From DASZZX01 sp036260415 (GTDB lineage: Bacteria; Actinomycetota; Nitriliruptoria; Nitriliruptorales; JAHWKO01), in assembly GCA_036260415.1 (NCBI GenBank), contig DASZZX010000076.1, forward strand, positions 1 to 32,044: a DNA stretch of 32,044 bases, given 5' to 3'. Shown here in pieces: positions 1 to 8,994 of the stretch. The notes below the pieces were generated by a model. The model saw nothing but the letters and a program-made list of their open reading frames with translations. It made no database searches and had not been told where the DNA came from. Every line of letters starts with the position of its first letter. Within the stretch, counting starts at the first letter, position 1. The position numbers were made by a program, and so were the translations under genes.

Positions 1-888
1 TGGGACGAACCGGGCGCCGAGCTCGTCGGCGGCCGACCGGCCCAGCGCGATCGGCAGCACCGGGTCCTCGGCGCCCCACAGCACTGAAGCGGGGACGCGC
101 AGCCGGTGCGCGGCGTTGCGACGTGCCAAACCGGGCAGCGCCTTGGTGGCCGCTCCCACCCCGCGCTCCACCAACGCGCGGCGCGACAGCGTGCGGTAGT
201 AGGCCAGCCAGCCGCCCGGGTCGGCGCGGACCGCATCGGCGTACTCCGCGACCACGTCCGGGGGGAACACGTCGGTGCGGACGGCCGCGTAACGGAGGGC
301 GAGCCGGACCAGGCGCTCACTCTCCAGGCGGAAGGCGACCTCCGGCAGGATCGGCAGGTTCAGCAGGGGGATGGCCCAGGCGCGGCGCAGGTCCAACTCC
401 CGGTAGGGGCTGTTGGCGAGGACGAGCGCCCGCACCCTTCCCGGGTGCCGGAAAGCGGTCGCCAGGGCGACCGCGCCCCCCCAGTCGTGGCCGACAACCA
501 CCGCTTTGCGGACGTGGAGCCCACGGATGAGCCGGGTGATCTCGTCGGCGAGGGTGCGCGAGTCGTACCCCCGCCGAGCACCGGCGAGGCGACGCGCGGG
601 ACGCCGACGCCGCTCCCCCGGGCGGCTCAAGAGACGCGAGCGCCCCTCCAGCGAACGCGTCGACGAGCGCGAGCGGTCCTCGCGCTGCACCGAGCGGCCG
701 AATCCCTTGAGGTCGGGGCAGGCCACGCGGTAGCCCGCGTCGGCCAGGATCGGCGCGACGCGGTGCCATGCCCGTCCCGTCCCCGGCCAACCGTGCAGCA
801 GCAGCGCCAGGTCGGGACCGTGGCCGAGCACACGCACGAAGAAGCGCGTGTCGCCGCCGGCCACGTAGCCCTCGCGCCACGCCGACAC
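1..888 (-). CDS. Alpha/beta hydrolase, epoxide-hydrolase/dehalogenase-like (3' end outside window)
   Basis: The protein is a probable soluble alpha/beta-hydrolase. From the GTG at 888 it shows the oxyanion motif HGWPG (residues 32-36), a nucleophile elbow GHDWGG with Asp135 as the likely nucleophile, and an acid motif LWGAEDPVLP near the window edge. Asp rather than Ser in the elbow is typical of epoxide hydrolases and haloalkane dehalogenases. The catalytic His lies beyond base 1, so the gene is partial here. Between DLKGFGRS and YDSRTLADE sits an in-frame stretch of about 41 residues, very rich in Arg and Ser (568-690), that this fold does not normally carry. The GTG at 888 has a GGGGG stretch just upstream; an in-frame ATG at 966 is an alternative without a visible ribosome site. 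The gene follows glnE on the same strand after about 200 bases, so it may be a distal operon member. Substrate unknown. Confidence 0.75.
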   Translation of the reverse strand, partial: MSAWREGYVAGGDTRFFVRVLGHGPDLALLLHGWPGTGRAWHRVAPILADAGYRVACPDLKGFGRSVQREDRSRSSTRSLEGRSRLLSRPGERRRRPARRLAGARRGYDSRTLADEITRLIRGLHVRKAVVVGHDWGGAVALATAFRHPGRVRALVLANSPYRELDLRRAWAIPLLNLPILPEVAFRLESERLVRLALRYAAVRTDVFPPDVVAEYADAVRADPGGWLAYYRTLSRRALVERGVGAATKALPGLARRNAAHRLRVPASVLWGAEDPVLPIALGRSAADELGARFVP

Positions 889-1090
889 CCAACCCCCTCG
901 CTGCAGCGGCTCCCCCAGCCTACGCGGCCGCCCTCCGCCGTCACCCCGACCTCGGCCGGCGTCCATGCCACGCGTGGCGGTCACCCGCGGCGAGCTGACC
1001 GAACCGCCGCCGGTGGGCGACGGCCCCGCCGGAGCACGTCCACCGGGAGGAAGCTGTCGCTACGACGCGCGCATCAACCGCACGCACCGC

Positions 1091-4000
1091 TCACCTGCTG
1101 AGGCCGTAGAACAGCCGCTCGGTGACGCGCCGCACGCGGCGGCTGTGCCGCAGCTGGTCCGCCTCGAGGTGCTGCCGTCCGCCACGCCCGTAGCCCAGAC
1201 TCCGCGCCAGCTTCTCAACCACCGGCGCGGACGTGGGCAGGCTGTCCACATCGTGCTGTCGCAACAGGTACAGGCGGTTGCGGACCCTCGTCAGGAAGCG
1301 GTGGCCGTCGCGTAGCCACTCGGCATCGCGCACGTCCAGCACCCCGGCGTCCTGCAGGGCATCGATCGCGCCCATCGTGGAGGTCGTGCGGACCAGCGGC
1401 TCGCGCCATCCGTGGCGGCGTTGCAGCAGCTGCACGGTCCATTCTATGTCCGACAGCCCACCGGGCCCCAGCTTCAGGTGACGGGCAGGATCCGAGCGCT
1501 TGGGGATGCGTTCACGCTCGATCCGGGCCTTCATCTTGCGCATCGCGGTGACCTCGGCCCGCCCGAAGTCGGCCGGGTACGCGTGGGCGCGCGCCAGCTC
1601 AATGAATGCACGGCCGAGCCGGCGAGACCCGGCGACGTGCCGGCCTTTGAGCAGCGCCTGATGCTCCCACGGCTGTGCCCAGCGCTCGTAGTAGACGCGG
1701 CAGGAACCCAGCGAACGCGACAACGGCCCGCTGCGTCCCTCCGGGCGGAGCTCGGCGTCCACCTCGAACGCGGTGCCCTCCGCGGTGACCGCCGACAGGG
1801 AGGTGAGCACGCGCTCGGCGACGTCCATCGCGAACGTGTTGGCGGCAGTGTCGTCCGCGCCGGGCACGGGCTCGTGCACGAACACCACATCGAGGTCGGA
1901 GGCGTAGTGCAGCTCCCCGCCGCCGAGTTTGCCGAGCCCCACGACCGCGATGTCCGCCGGGGCGCCGGACCGGTCCCCGCCGGCTCCCAGCTCCTGTAGC
2001 ACCGCCGCCAGCCCGGCCTCGAGGCAGGCCTCCCCCAACGCGGTGAGCTCACCGCCCACGACCGAGACCGGCGAGTCGCCACCGAGATCGCGGACGACGA
2101 TGCGGGCGAGCTCGCGCCGCTTGAAACGGCGCAGGACCGCCTGGCGCCCCGCGAGGTCGCTCTGCCAGCGCAGCATGCCCAGCGCGGCCGTGGCGAGGCT
2201 GTCGCGGTCCCGCGGCAGCGCCCGAGCCTCGGCGTCGGCGATCCACTCGATGCCCTGCGGCTGGCTGATCAGCAGCTCGCCGACGACCTCGCTGGTCCCC
2301 AGCAGGCGTGCGAGCAGGTCTGCCGCTGGCGGCTGGTCGCGCAGGGCGGCCACCAGCGTGCCGTCACCGGCGTGCGACTCCACCAGCGTCCGCAACGCGC
2401 GCATGCCCGCGTCGGGGTCGGGGCTGTCCGCGAACGCGTGCAACATCGCCGGCAGGACCACACGCAGGGTGCGCGCCGTCCGCGACACACCTGCGGTCAG
2501 CGCCTGCAGGTCGCGCAGCACCCCCCGCCCGTCGCGGAAGCCCAGCGCCTCCAGCCGCGTGACGGCCGCCTCCTGCGGCATCGCCGTCCCCGCGTCGACC
2601 AGCGCCGCGTCGCTGGCGGGCACAGCGGCGTGGACCTCGAGCAGCGGCCGGTAGAACAGCTTGGCGTGCAGGCCGCGCACGTCCGCCTGCACGCGGCGGA
2701 GGTGGCCGAGGAAGGCCGACCGCGCCGGCTCGTCGCCCACCGGCCGGAAGCCCAGGCTGCGTGCGAGCCGCTCCTCGGCCTCCGGGTCGTCGGGGACGGT
2801 GTGGGTCCGGCGCTCGTGGGCCAGCTGCAGCCGGTGCTCCACCCTCCGCAGCTCCCGGTAGGCGTCCGCGAACGTCGTGGCGTCGTCCCGGGCCACGTAG
2901 CCGCCCCGCGCGAGGGCGGCCAGCGCCGGCAAGGTGCCGCGGGCGCGGACGGTGCGGTCCGCGCGGCCGTGGACCAGCTGCAGCAGCTGCACCGCGAACT
3001 CGATGTCGCGCAGACCGCCGGGACCGAGCTTCAGCTGCCGCGCCCCGTGCCGCACGACCTCGTGCTTGGACTGCACGCGGCCCTTCATGTCCCGCACGCG
3101 TGCGATCGCGTCCGGGTCGAGCTGCTCGGGGAAGACGAAGCGTTCGGCGGCGGCCAGCAGCCGCTCGCCCAGGGCGCGGTCCCCGCCGACCGGCCGGGCC
3201 TTCAACAGCGCCTGGAACTCCCACGTCTCAGCCCAGCGCTCCCAGTACGTCACGAAGCTCTGGACCGTGCGTGACAGCGGGCCGTCACGACCCTCCGGTC
3301 GCAGCGTGGGATCGACCTCGTACGCCCTCCCCATGGTGGTGGAGGCGTTCAGCAGCTGCAGCAACGCGCCGAACGCACGCTGCGCCTCGTCGCGGGCGGC
3401 CTGCTCGCCCTCCGCTCCCGCACCAGCCGCTCCACCGGTCGGCTCGTGGACGAAGATCACGTCCACGTCGGACACGTAGTTGAGCTCCTCGCCGCCCAGC
3501 TTTCCCATACCGATGATCGCCAGACGCGCAGCGGGGGTCCGCCCACCGATCTCGGCGTGCAGCGCCTCGACCGTGCCGGCCAGGACCCCCTCCGCCAGAC
3601 GTGCCAGGTCGCGGCCGACCTCCTCGACGTCGACCGCGCCGGTGAGGTCGCGGGCGGCGATCGCGGCGGTCGTGCGCCGACGGATCGCGGCGACCGCCGA
3701 CGCGCGCGCGTCGCGCCCCTCGGCCGCGGCCAGCCCGGCGGAGACCTGGCGCGCCACCTCGGCCGCGTCCACCGCGCCGGGGTCGCGCAACCCGTCCAGC
3801 GCGTCGGCGTGGCGGGCGAGCAGGTCACCGAGGGGCCGTGATGCGCCCGCGAGCGCCACCACGCGCCGGCACCAGGCGCTGTCCGCGCGCATGCCTGCGT
3901 ACCGTTCCGGCTGGCGGGCAGCCAGCTCCGCCATGACGTGGAGTGCGTCCTCCGGGGAGGCCGCGTCGGACACGAGCTCGACCAGGTCCATCGCGTCGGG

Positions 4001-4126
4001 TCCGGGGCCGTCGTCGGCCCACAGCCCGAGCTCCCGCAGCCGCACCTCCGCGCGGGCGGGGTCGAGACCGGAGGCGGCGAGCGCGCCCTCGACCGTGGCG
4101 GTGCGGCCGGGCGGCGCTGCGGTCAC
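1091..4126 (-). CDS. glnE: Bifunctional glutamine synthetase adenylyltransferase/adenylyl-removing enzyme
   Basis: GlnE attaches AMP to, and removes it from, glutamine synthetase in response to nitrogen status. The 1011-residue protein has the expected duplicated nucleotidyltransferase layout. An N-terminal adenylyl-removing half carries GMGKLGG at 206-212 followed by SDVDV at 219-223. A C-terminal adenylyltransferase half carries GLGKLGG near 727 followed by SDLDV. Each half continues with the paired ELRPEGR-type and LKLGPGGL-type motifs seen throughout this family. Length is normal. The GTG at 4126 lies 10 bases after the glnA stop codon, with an AGGGCGAG stretch between, so glnA and glnE are almost certainly co-transcribed. 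In known actinobacteria glnE commonly sits beside glnA-type genes. No glnB or glnD (the usual PII partners) is present in this window. Confidence 0.96.
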   Translation of the reverse strand: MTAAPPGRTATVEGALAASGLDPARAEVRLRELGLWADDGPGPDAMDLVELVSDAASPEDALHVMAELAARQPERYAGMRADSAWCRRVVALAGASRPLGDLLARHADALDGLRDPGAVDAAEVARQVSAGLAAAEGRDARASAVAAIRRRTTAAIAARDLTGAVDVEEVGRDLARLAEGVLAGTVEALHAEIGGRTPAARLAIIGMGKLGGEELNYVSDVDVIFVHEPTGGAAGAGAEGEQAARDEAQRAFGALLQLLNASTTMGRAYEVDPTLRPEGRDGPLSRTVQSFVTYWERWAETWEFQALLKARPVGGDRALGERLLAAAERFVFPEQLDPDAIARVRDMKGRVQSKHEVVRHGARQLKLGPGGLRDIEFAVQLLQLVHGRADRTVRARGTLPALAALARGGYVARDDATTFADAYRELRRVEHRLQLAHERRTHTVPDDPEAEERLARSLGFRPVGDEPARSAFLGHLRRVQADVRGLHAKLFYRPLLEVHAAVPASDAALVDAGTAMPQEAAVTRLEALGFRDGRGVLRDLQALTAGVSRTARTLRVVLPAMLHAFADSPDPDAGMRALRTLVESHAGDGTLVAALRDQPPAADLLARLLGTSEVVGELLISQPQGIEWIADAEARALPRDRDSLATAALGMLRWQSDLAGRQAVLRRFKRRELARIVVRDLGGDSPVSVVGGELTALGEACLEAGLAAVLQELGAGGDRSGAPADIAVVGLGKLGGGELHYASDLDVVFVHEPVPGADDTAANTFAMDVAERVLTSLSAVTAEGTAFEVDAELRPEGRSGPLSRSLGSCRVYYERWAQPWEHQALLKGRHVAGSRRLGRAFIELARAHAYPADFGRAEVTAMRKMKARIERERIPKRSDPARHLKLGPGGLSDIEWTVQLLQRRHGWREPLVRTTSTMGAIDALQDAGVLDVRDAEWLRDGHRFLTRVRNRLYLLRQHDVDSLPTSAPVVEKLARSLGYGRGGRQHLEADQLRHSRRVRRVTERLFYGLSR

Positions 4127-4136
4127 CGCTCGCCCT

Positions 4137-5483
4137 TCAGAGCAGGGGCAGGTAGCGGTCCAGCTCGTACGGCGTGACGTGACGCCGGTAGGCGTGCCAC
4201 TCCTGCCGCTTGTTGCGGAGGAAGAAGTCGAACATGTGCTCGCCGAGCGCTTCCGCGACCAGCTCCGAGCGCTCCATCTCCGCCAGGGCCTCGCCCAGAT
4301 CGGACGGCAGCTGACCGATCCCCGCCGCGGCGCGCTCGGCCTCGGTCAGCTCGTGGATGTTGTCCTCGGTCTCGTCGGGCAGTTCGTAGTTCTCTTCGAT
4401 GCCGCGGAGGCCGGCGGCGAGGATCACCGAGAAGGCGAGGTAGGGGTTGCACGCCGGGTCGGGCGCCCGGTACTCGACGCGGGTCGAGGCCCCTTTCTTG
4501 GGCTTGTAGATCGGGACGCGCACGAGCGCGCTGCGGTTGTTGCGGCCCCAGGAGACGTAGACGGGCGCCTCCCCGGACGGGAACGGCCCGCCGAGTCCCG
4601 GTGAGAGCCGCTTGTACGAGTTGACCCACTGGTTGGTCACCGCGGTGAGCTCGCGGGCGTGGCGAAGCACCCCGGCCGTGAAGGCCTTGGCCACCTTCGA
4701 CAGGTGGTAGTCGTCACCCGGGTCGTAGAAGGCGTTGCGGTCGCCCTCGAACAACGAGACGTGCAGGTGCATGCCGTTGCCCCACTGCTGCTCGAGCGGC
4801 TTGGGCATGAACGTGGCGTACACGCCCCGCTGGAGGGCGGTCTCCTTGATCACCAGTCGGAACGTCATCACGTTGTCGGCCATGGTCAGGGCGTCGGCGT
4901 ACCGCAGGTCGATCTCGTGCTGGGACGGCGCGACCTCGTGGTGGCTGTACTCGACGCTGATCCCCATCTTCTCCAGCGTGTTGATCGCCTGGCGGCGGAA
5001 GTCCTGCTGGATGTCGAACGGGGTCATGTCGAAGTAGGTGCCGGCGTCCAGGGGGCTGGGATCGTCTGGTGACGGGAAGAGGAAGAACTCCATCTCGGGG
5101 TGCACGTAGAAGGTGAACCCGAGGTCGGCGGCGCGTTGCAGGTTGCGACGCAGCACCTGCCGGGGGTCAGCGGCGAACGGTTCGCCGTCCGGCGTGCTGA
5201 TGTCGCAGAACATCCGTGCGACGCCCTGCGACTCGGGACGCCATGGCAGCACCTGGAACGTGCTGGCGTCGGGGACCGCCAGCATGTCGGCCTCCTGCAC
5301 ACGGGCGAACCCGTCGATCGCCGACCCGTCGAAGCCGATCCCCTCGCTGAAGGCGCCCTCGACCTCTGCCGCCGTGATGGCCACGCTCTTGAGGAAGCCC
5401 AGGACATCGGTGAACCACAGCCGGATGAAGCGGATGTCGCGTTCCTCCACCGTGCGCAGCACGTACTCCTGCTGCTTGTCCAT
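4137..5483 (-). CDS. glnA: Glutamine synthetase type I (GlnA2-like, GSI-alpha)
   Basis: This enzyme makes glutamine from glutamate, ammonia and ATP. The start is placed at the ATG at 5483, which has GGAGG four bases upstream and begins MDKQQEYVLR, the N-terminus typical of actinobacterial GlnA2; an in-frame ATG at 5549 would add 22 residues without a good ribosome site. At 448 residues it matches the short GSI-alpha class. Visible hallmarks are IGFDGSAIDGF (49-59), the metal and ATP-site motif HPEMEFF, NQWVNSYKR, and NNRSALVRVP. Arg61 sits where Bacillus GS has its feedback-inhibition arginine. The 25-residue GSI-beta insertion is absent, yet a Tyr remains in NYELP, at the place of the adenylylated Tyr in GSI-beta. 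Family knowledge says GSI-alpha is normally not adenylylated, so whether the neighbouring GlnE acts on this enzyme is open. Confidence 0.95.
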   Translation of the reverse strand: MDKQQEYVLRTVEERDIRFIRLWFTDVLGFLKSVAITAAEVEGAFSEGIGFDGSAIDGFARVQEADMLAVPDASTFQVLPWRPESQGVARMFCDISTPDGEPFAADPRQVLRRNLQRAADLGFTFYVHPEMEFFLFPSPDDPSPLDAGTYFDMTPFDIQQDFRRQAINTLEKMGISVEYSHHEVAPSQHEIDLRYADALTMADNVMTFRLVIKETALQRGVYATFMPKPLEQQWGNGMHLHVSLFEGDRNAFYDPGDDYHLSKVAKAFTAGVLRHARELTAVTNQWVNSYKRLSPGLGGPFPSGEAPVYVSWGRNNRSALVRVPIYKPKKGASTRVEYRAPDPACNPYLAFSVILAAGLRGIEENYELPDETEDNIHELTEAERAAAGIGQLPSDLGEALAEMERSELVAEALGEHMFDFFLRNKRQEWHAYRRHVTPYELDRYLPLL

Positions 5484-5572
5484 ACGCCTCCACTTCGCGT
5501 CGTCCGGCCGGTGCGCCGGGTCGGCCGACGGGCTCATCGTAGCCCTCACCGCCGGAAGGCCCCGGATGCCGC

Positions 5573-5600
5573 GGGGCCGGCGCCGCGTGGCGCCGGCCCC
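5573..5600 (-). terminator. Strong hairpin after amt
   Basis: A perfect 12-bp stem (GGGGCCGGCGCC / GGCGCCGGCCCC) closes a 4-base loop, 15 bases beyond the amt stop codon and 90 bases before the glnA start. There is no T-tract, as is common in high-GC actinobacteria. It probably ends or attenuates amt transcription before glnA. Confidence 0.65.
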
Positions 5601-5615
5601 GTCGCGGTCGCACGG

Positions 5616-6995
5616 TCAGCTCTCGGCGGACACCGCCTTGGAGGTGGCCGGAACCGCGCCCCCACTCAGCCCGTACGCCGGCGCCCCGGCCGGACGTGAC
5701 GGGTCGGCCGCCGACGGTCCGAGCACGATGTCGGGGTAGCCGGCGATCCCGTGCTCGTGGACGTCGAGACCCTCCAGCTCCTCCTGCTCGGTCACACGCA
5801 GGCCCATCAGCGCCCGGACCAGCAGGAAGACCACGAGCGCCGCGACGAAGGCGAACGACGCGGTGGCGGCCACCCCGATCGCCTGCACCCCGACCGTCCG
5901 GTCCGCGGCGTAGACACCGACGAACAGGGTGCCGACCGCACCGCAGACCCCGTGCACGGAGATGGCGCCGACCGGGTCGTCGACGCGGATGCGGTCGAAG
6001 GTCACGACCGCGAGGACGACCAACGCACCGCACACGAGACCCACGATGACCGCCCACCAGTTGGTCGCCAGGTCGGGACCGGCCGTGATGCCCACAAGCC
6101 CCGCCAGCACGCCGTTGCCGACCATCGCCACGTCGGGCTTGCCGGCCTGCAGCCTGCTCACCAGCATCGCTGCGACACCGCCGGCGCCACCGGCCAGCGT
6201 GGTGTTCAACAGCACCGTGCCGATGGTCTCCGCCATGCCCACGGCACCGAGCGTCGAGCCACCGTTGAACCCGAACCACCCGAACCACAGGACGAGCACG
6301 CCGGCGATCGCGAACGGGATATTGTGTCCGGGGATCGCCCGGGGCCGGCCGTCCTTGCCATACTTGCCCAGCCGCGGTCCGAGGACGAGCACACCGGCCA
6401 GGGCGGCCGCGCCGCCGGTCAGGTGCACCATGGAGGAGCCGGCGAAGTCGTAGAATCCGAGGTCGAACAGCCAGCCGCCCTCACCTGACCACTGCCAGTG
6501 GGTGATGATCGGGTAGATGATGGCGGTCATGGCCGCCGCGACGACCAGGTAGCTGCCGAACTTGATCCGCTCGGCAACGGCACCCGACACGATGGTGGCG
6601 GCGGTCGCGGCGAAGACCAGTTGGAAGATGGCCTGCGTCCCGTCGTCGAGGATCTGTGCGGGGTTGAAGAACCCGCTGGTCCCGATGAAGCCGCCGAGGT
6701 TCTCGCCGTAGGCCAGCGCCGCCCCGGTCGCCCAGTACGCGACCGCGCCGATCGCCACCGTGGCGATGTTCTTGCCGACGATGTTGGCGGCGTTCTTGGC
6801 GCGGGTCAGTCCGCTCTCGACCAGTGCGAAGCCCAGGTGCATGAGCAGGACGAGGGCGGAAGCAGCTGCGACCCACGCCGTGTCGATGGCGTAGGCGAGG
6901 TCCTCGGGGGTCGGTGCGTCCTGCGCAGCTGCGGGCAGCGCCCCCACGAGCAGGAACAGGGCGGTGAGCGGCACCGCCCGGCGGAGTGTGCGCAT
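5616..6995 (-). CDS. amt: Ammonium transporter
   Basis: This is an Amt/MEP-family channel that brings ammonium across the cytoplasmic membrane. The ATG at 6995 is chosen because AAGGA lies just upstream and the protein then starts with a clean signal peptide (MRTLRRAVPL..., likely cut after PAAA at 24). An ORF extension to 7151 would run through the regulatory spacer and is not credible. The 459-residue protein has about eleven membrane segments. The family signature around FDFAGSSMVHLTGGAAAL gives the first pore His at 191; the second pore His is 348 in ISVHG. The cytosolic tail keeps the EELEGLDVHEHG pattern known to contact PII-type proteins. It stands upstream of glnA but is separated from it by a strong hairpin. 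A GlnR-like operator lies 96-133 bases upstream of its start codon in the matching orientation. Confidence 0.95.
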   Translation of the reverse strand: MRTLRRAVPLTALFLLVGALPAAAQDAPTPEDLAYAIDTAWVAAASALVLLMHLGFALVESGLTRAKNAANIVGKNIATVAIGAVAYWATGAALAYGENLGGFIGTSGFFNPAQILDDGTQAIFQLVFAATAATIVSGAVAERIKFGSYLVVAAAMTAIIYPIITHWQWSGEGGWLFDLGFYDFAGSSMVHLTGGAAALAGVLVLGPRLGKYGKDGRPRAIPGHNIPFAIAGVLVLWFGWFGFNGGSTLGAVGMAETIGTVLLNTTLAGGAGGVAAMLVSRLQAGKPDVAMVGNGVLAGLVGITAGPDLATNWWAVIVGLVCGALVVLAVVTFDRIRVDDPVGAISVHGVCGAVGTLFVGVYAADRTVGVQAIGVAATASFAFVAALVVFLLVRALMGLRVTEQEELEGLDVHEHGIAGYPDIVLGPSAADPSRPAGAPAYGLSGGAVPATSKAVSAES

Positions 6996-7090
6996 GGAGT
7001 GTCCTTGTCGCGTCCAGATGTACTGTCGCGCCGCCCCGCCGGACCGCGGGCCGACACCGGGGTTTGCGCGCCGGAACGTACGGAGGGACG

Positions 7091-7128
7091 GTTCCTGCAC
7101 CGTTCCGCGTGTGTTCCATCGGTGTAAC
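7091..7128 (-). promoter_or_regulatory. GlnR-like operator upstream of amt
   Basis: Read on the minus strand the site is GTTAC-n6-GGAAC-n6-GGAAC-n6-GGAAC; the four 5-mers start at 7124, 7113, 7102 and 7091 on the plus strand, exactly 11 bp apart. The published actinobacterial GlnR box has the form gTnAC-n6-GaAAC repeated twice with the same spacing. The first 5-mer matches fully, the second and fourth differ at one base, and the third is the weakest. Its place between amt and nadE, oriented toward amt, fits nitrogen control of amt. No glnR gene is in the window. Confidence 0.7.
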
Positions 7129-7186
7129 GGATGACCGCCCGTAGGTTGCATCCGTGTGAACGGGTGACGATGTCAGGAGGCCCGCG

Positions 7187-8902
7187 GTGACCCTCCGGGT
7201 GGCACTGGCGCAGGTCAACCCGCACGTGGGCGACATCGACGGCAACGTCGAGATGATCCTGCAGGCGTGGCGCTCCGCCGCGGACCACGGCGCGGACCTG
7301 GTGGTGTTCCCAGAGCTTGCCGTGTCCGGGTATCCGCCCGAGGACCTGCTGTTCAAGAGCGACTTCGTCGCCGCCAGCCGTCAGGCCCTCGACCGTCTGA
7401 GGGCGGAGGGTCCGAGCGGGCCGGTCGCGGTGGTCGGTGTCGTCCATGTCGAGCCCGGCGATCGCGACGAGTCGGAGTGGGACGTCGCCGTCGCGGCGTT
7501 GTCCGACCTGCGCAACGGCGCAGCGGTGCTCGCGGACGGCGAGATCCTGGGCGTGTACGACAAGGCACGTCTGCCCAACTACGGGGTCTTCGACGAGGCC
7601 CGCTACTTCACGCCGGACGACGACCCGCTGATGGTCAACGTCGCAGGCGTCGCGGTGGGCGTGACGATCTGCGAGGACCTGTGGAGCCCGACGGGGCCGG
7701 TGACCGAGGCGGCGCGCGCGGGCGCCGCGGTGGTCGTCAACCTCAACGCGTCGCCGTTCCAGCGCGGCAAGCGCGGCGACCGGGAGCGGTGGATCCGCCA
7801 CCACGTGCAGCAGGACGGTGTGACCCTGCTGTACGTCAACTGTGTCGGCGGCCAGGACGAGCTGGTGTTCGACGGTGACTCGGTGGCGGTGGACCGCGAC
7901 GGGCAGGTCGTGGCCCGGGGGGCGCAGTTCGCCACCGACCTGGTGATGGTGGACCTCGACGTGGAGGCCACCCCCGTCGCCGGGGCGCCGCACGCGCGGG
8001 GATGGCAGCGAGACCGTCCGGTGCTACCCGAACGCCCCGACACGCCGCGGCTGGACGACGTGGCGGAGGTCTGGCACGCGATCGTGCTGGGGACGCGCGA
8101 CTACTGCCACAAGAACGGCTTCCGACAGGTGACGCTGGGGCTGTCGGGCGGGGTCGACTCGTCGCTCACCGCTGCGGTCGCAGCCGCCGCCGTTGGACCC
8201 GACAACGTGCTGGGGGTGTCCCTGCCGTCCAGCTACTCCACCGAGCACTCCCGCTCCGACGCCGAGCAGGTGGTCAAGAACCTGGGGATCGGCCACGAGG
8301 TCATCGGGATCGAGCCCGGCCGGGCAGCGTTCGACGAGATGCTGGCCGACCTGTTCGAAGGCACCGAGGAAGGGGTCGCGGAGGAGAACATCCAGGCACG
8401 CATCAGAGGGACGCTGCTGATGGCGATCTCGAACAAGTTCGGCCACCTGGTCCTGGCGACCGGCAACAAGAGCGAGGCGTCGGTCGGCTACGCCACGCTC
8501 TACGGCGACATGGCGGGGGGTTTCATGCCGCTCAAGGACTGCGAGAAGCAGCTGGTGTACGCGCTGGCTCGTCACCGCAACACGTTCGAGGACGGGGCTG
8601 TCATCCCCGAGAGCGTGCTGTCCAAGGCGCCGTCGGCGGAGCTGCGTCCCGACCAGCGCGACGAGGACGCCCTGCCGCCCTACGACGTCCTCGACCGCAT
8701 CCTGCACCTGTACATCGAGGAGGATCGCAGCGCCGACGAGATGATCGGTGAAGGCTTCGATGCGGAGACCGTGCACGACGTGGTCCGCCGGGTGGACGCC
8801 GCCGAGTTCAAGCGGCGGCAGGCGCCACCGGGCGTCAAGATCTCACGGCGCGCCTTCGGCAAGGACCGGCGCCTGCCCATCACCTCCGGTTGGCGCGGCT
8901 AG
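7187..8902 (+). CDS. nadE: Glutamine-dependent NAD+ synthetase
   Basis: The enzyme makes NAD+ from nicotinate adenine dinucleotide, ATP and glutamine-derived ammonia, the last step of NAD biosynthesis. The GTG at 7187 follows a perfect AGGAGG six bases upstream. The 571-residue protein has two domains. The N-terminal nitrilase-type glutaminase has the triad Glu43 (in FPELAVSGYPPEDL), Lys126 (in YDKARLPNYGVFDE) and Cys162 (in TICEDLW). The C-terminal synthetase domain has the PP-loop LSGGVDSS around 319-326, then ATGNKSE and the Lys-rich KDCEKQLVYAL region. All catalytic residues are present. It is divergent from amt across a 191-base spacer carrying the GlnR-like site, so its expression might also respond to nitrogen; that is inference. 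Confidence 0.96.
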   Translation: MTLRVALAQVNPHVGDIDGNVEMILQAWRSAADHGADLVVFPELAVSGYPPEDLLFKSDFVAASRQALDRLRAEGPSGPVAVVGVVHVEPGDRDESEWDVAVAALSDLRNGAAVLADGEILGVYDKARLPNYGVFDEARYFTPDDDPLMVNVAGVAVGVTICEDLWSPTGPVTEAARAGAAVVVNLNASPFQRGKRGDRERWIRHHVQQDGVTLLYVNCVGGQDELVFDGDSVAVDRDGQVVARGAQFATDLVMVDLDVEATPVAGAPHARGWQRDRPVLPERPDTPRLDDVAEVWHAIVLGTRDYCHKNGFRQVTLGLSGGVDSSLTAAVAAAAVGPDNVLGVSLPSSYSTEHSRSDAEQVVKNLGIGHEVIGIEPGRAAFDEMLADLFEGTEEGVAEENIQARIRGTLLMAISNKFGHLVLATGNKSEASVGYATLYGDMAGGFMPLKDCEKQLVYALARHRNTFEDGAVIPESVLSKAPSAELRPDQRDEDALPPYDVLDRILHLYIEEDRSADEMIGEGFDAETVHDVVRRVDAAEFKRRQAPPGVKISRRAFGKDRRLPITSGWRG

Positions 8903-8994
8903 CCCCCGGGCGGTGCGATCTCCGCTCGGGTACCACGTCGCGGGCACCGAGGGGCCCGAGCCCCACCCGGCCGCCCCGGCCGTCCCGCACCCAT

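Noticed and set aside
889..1090. A gene or RNA between glnE and the alpha/beta hydrolase
   Set aside because: Frames here are short and Arg/Gly-rich without motifs. I see no tRNA or riboswitch fold and no clear promoter.
2372..3274. A 300-codon plus-strand frame inside glnE
   Set aside because: It mirrors glnE codons and has no start signal or domain.
6996..7151. A 52-residue N-terminal extension of Amt
   Set aside because: It would cover the GlnR-like site and place the signal peptide inside the protein. ATG 6995 has a ribosome site.
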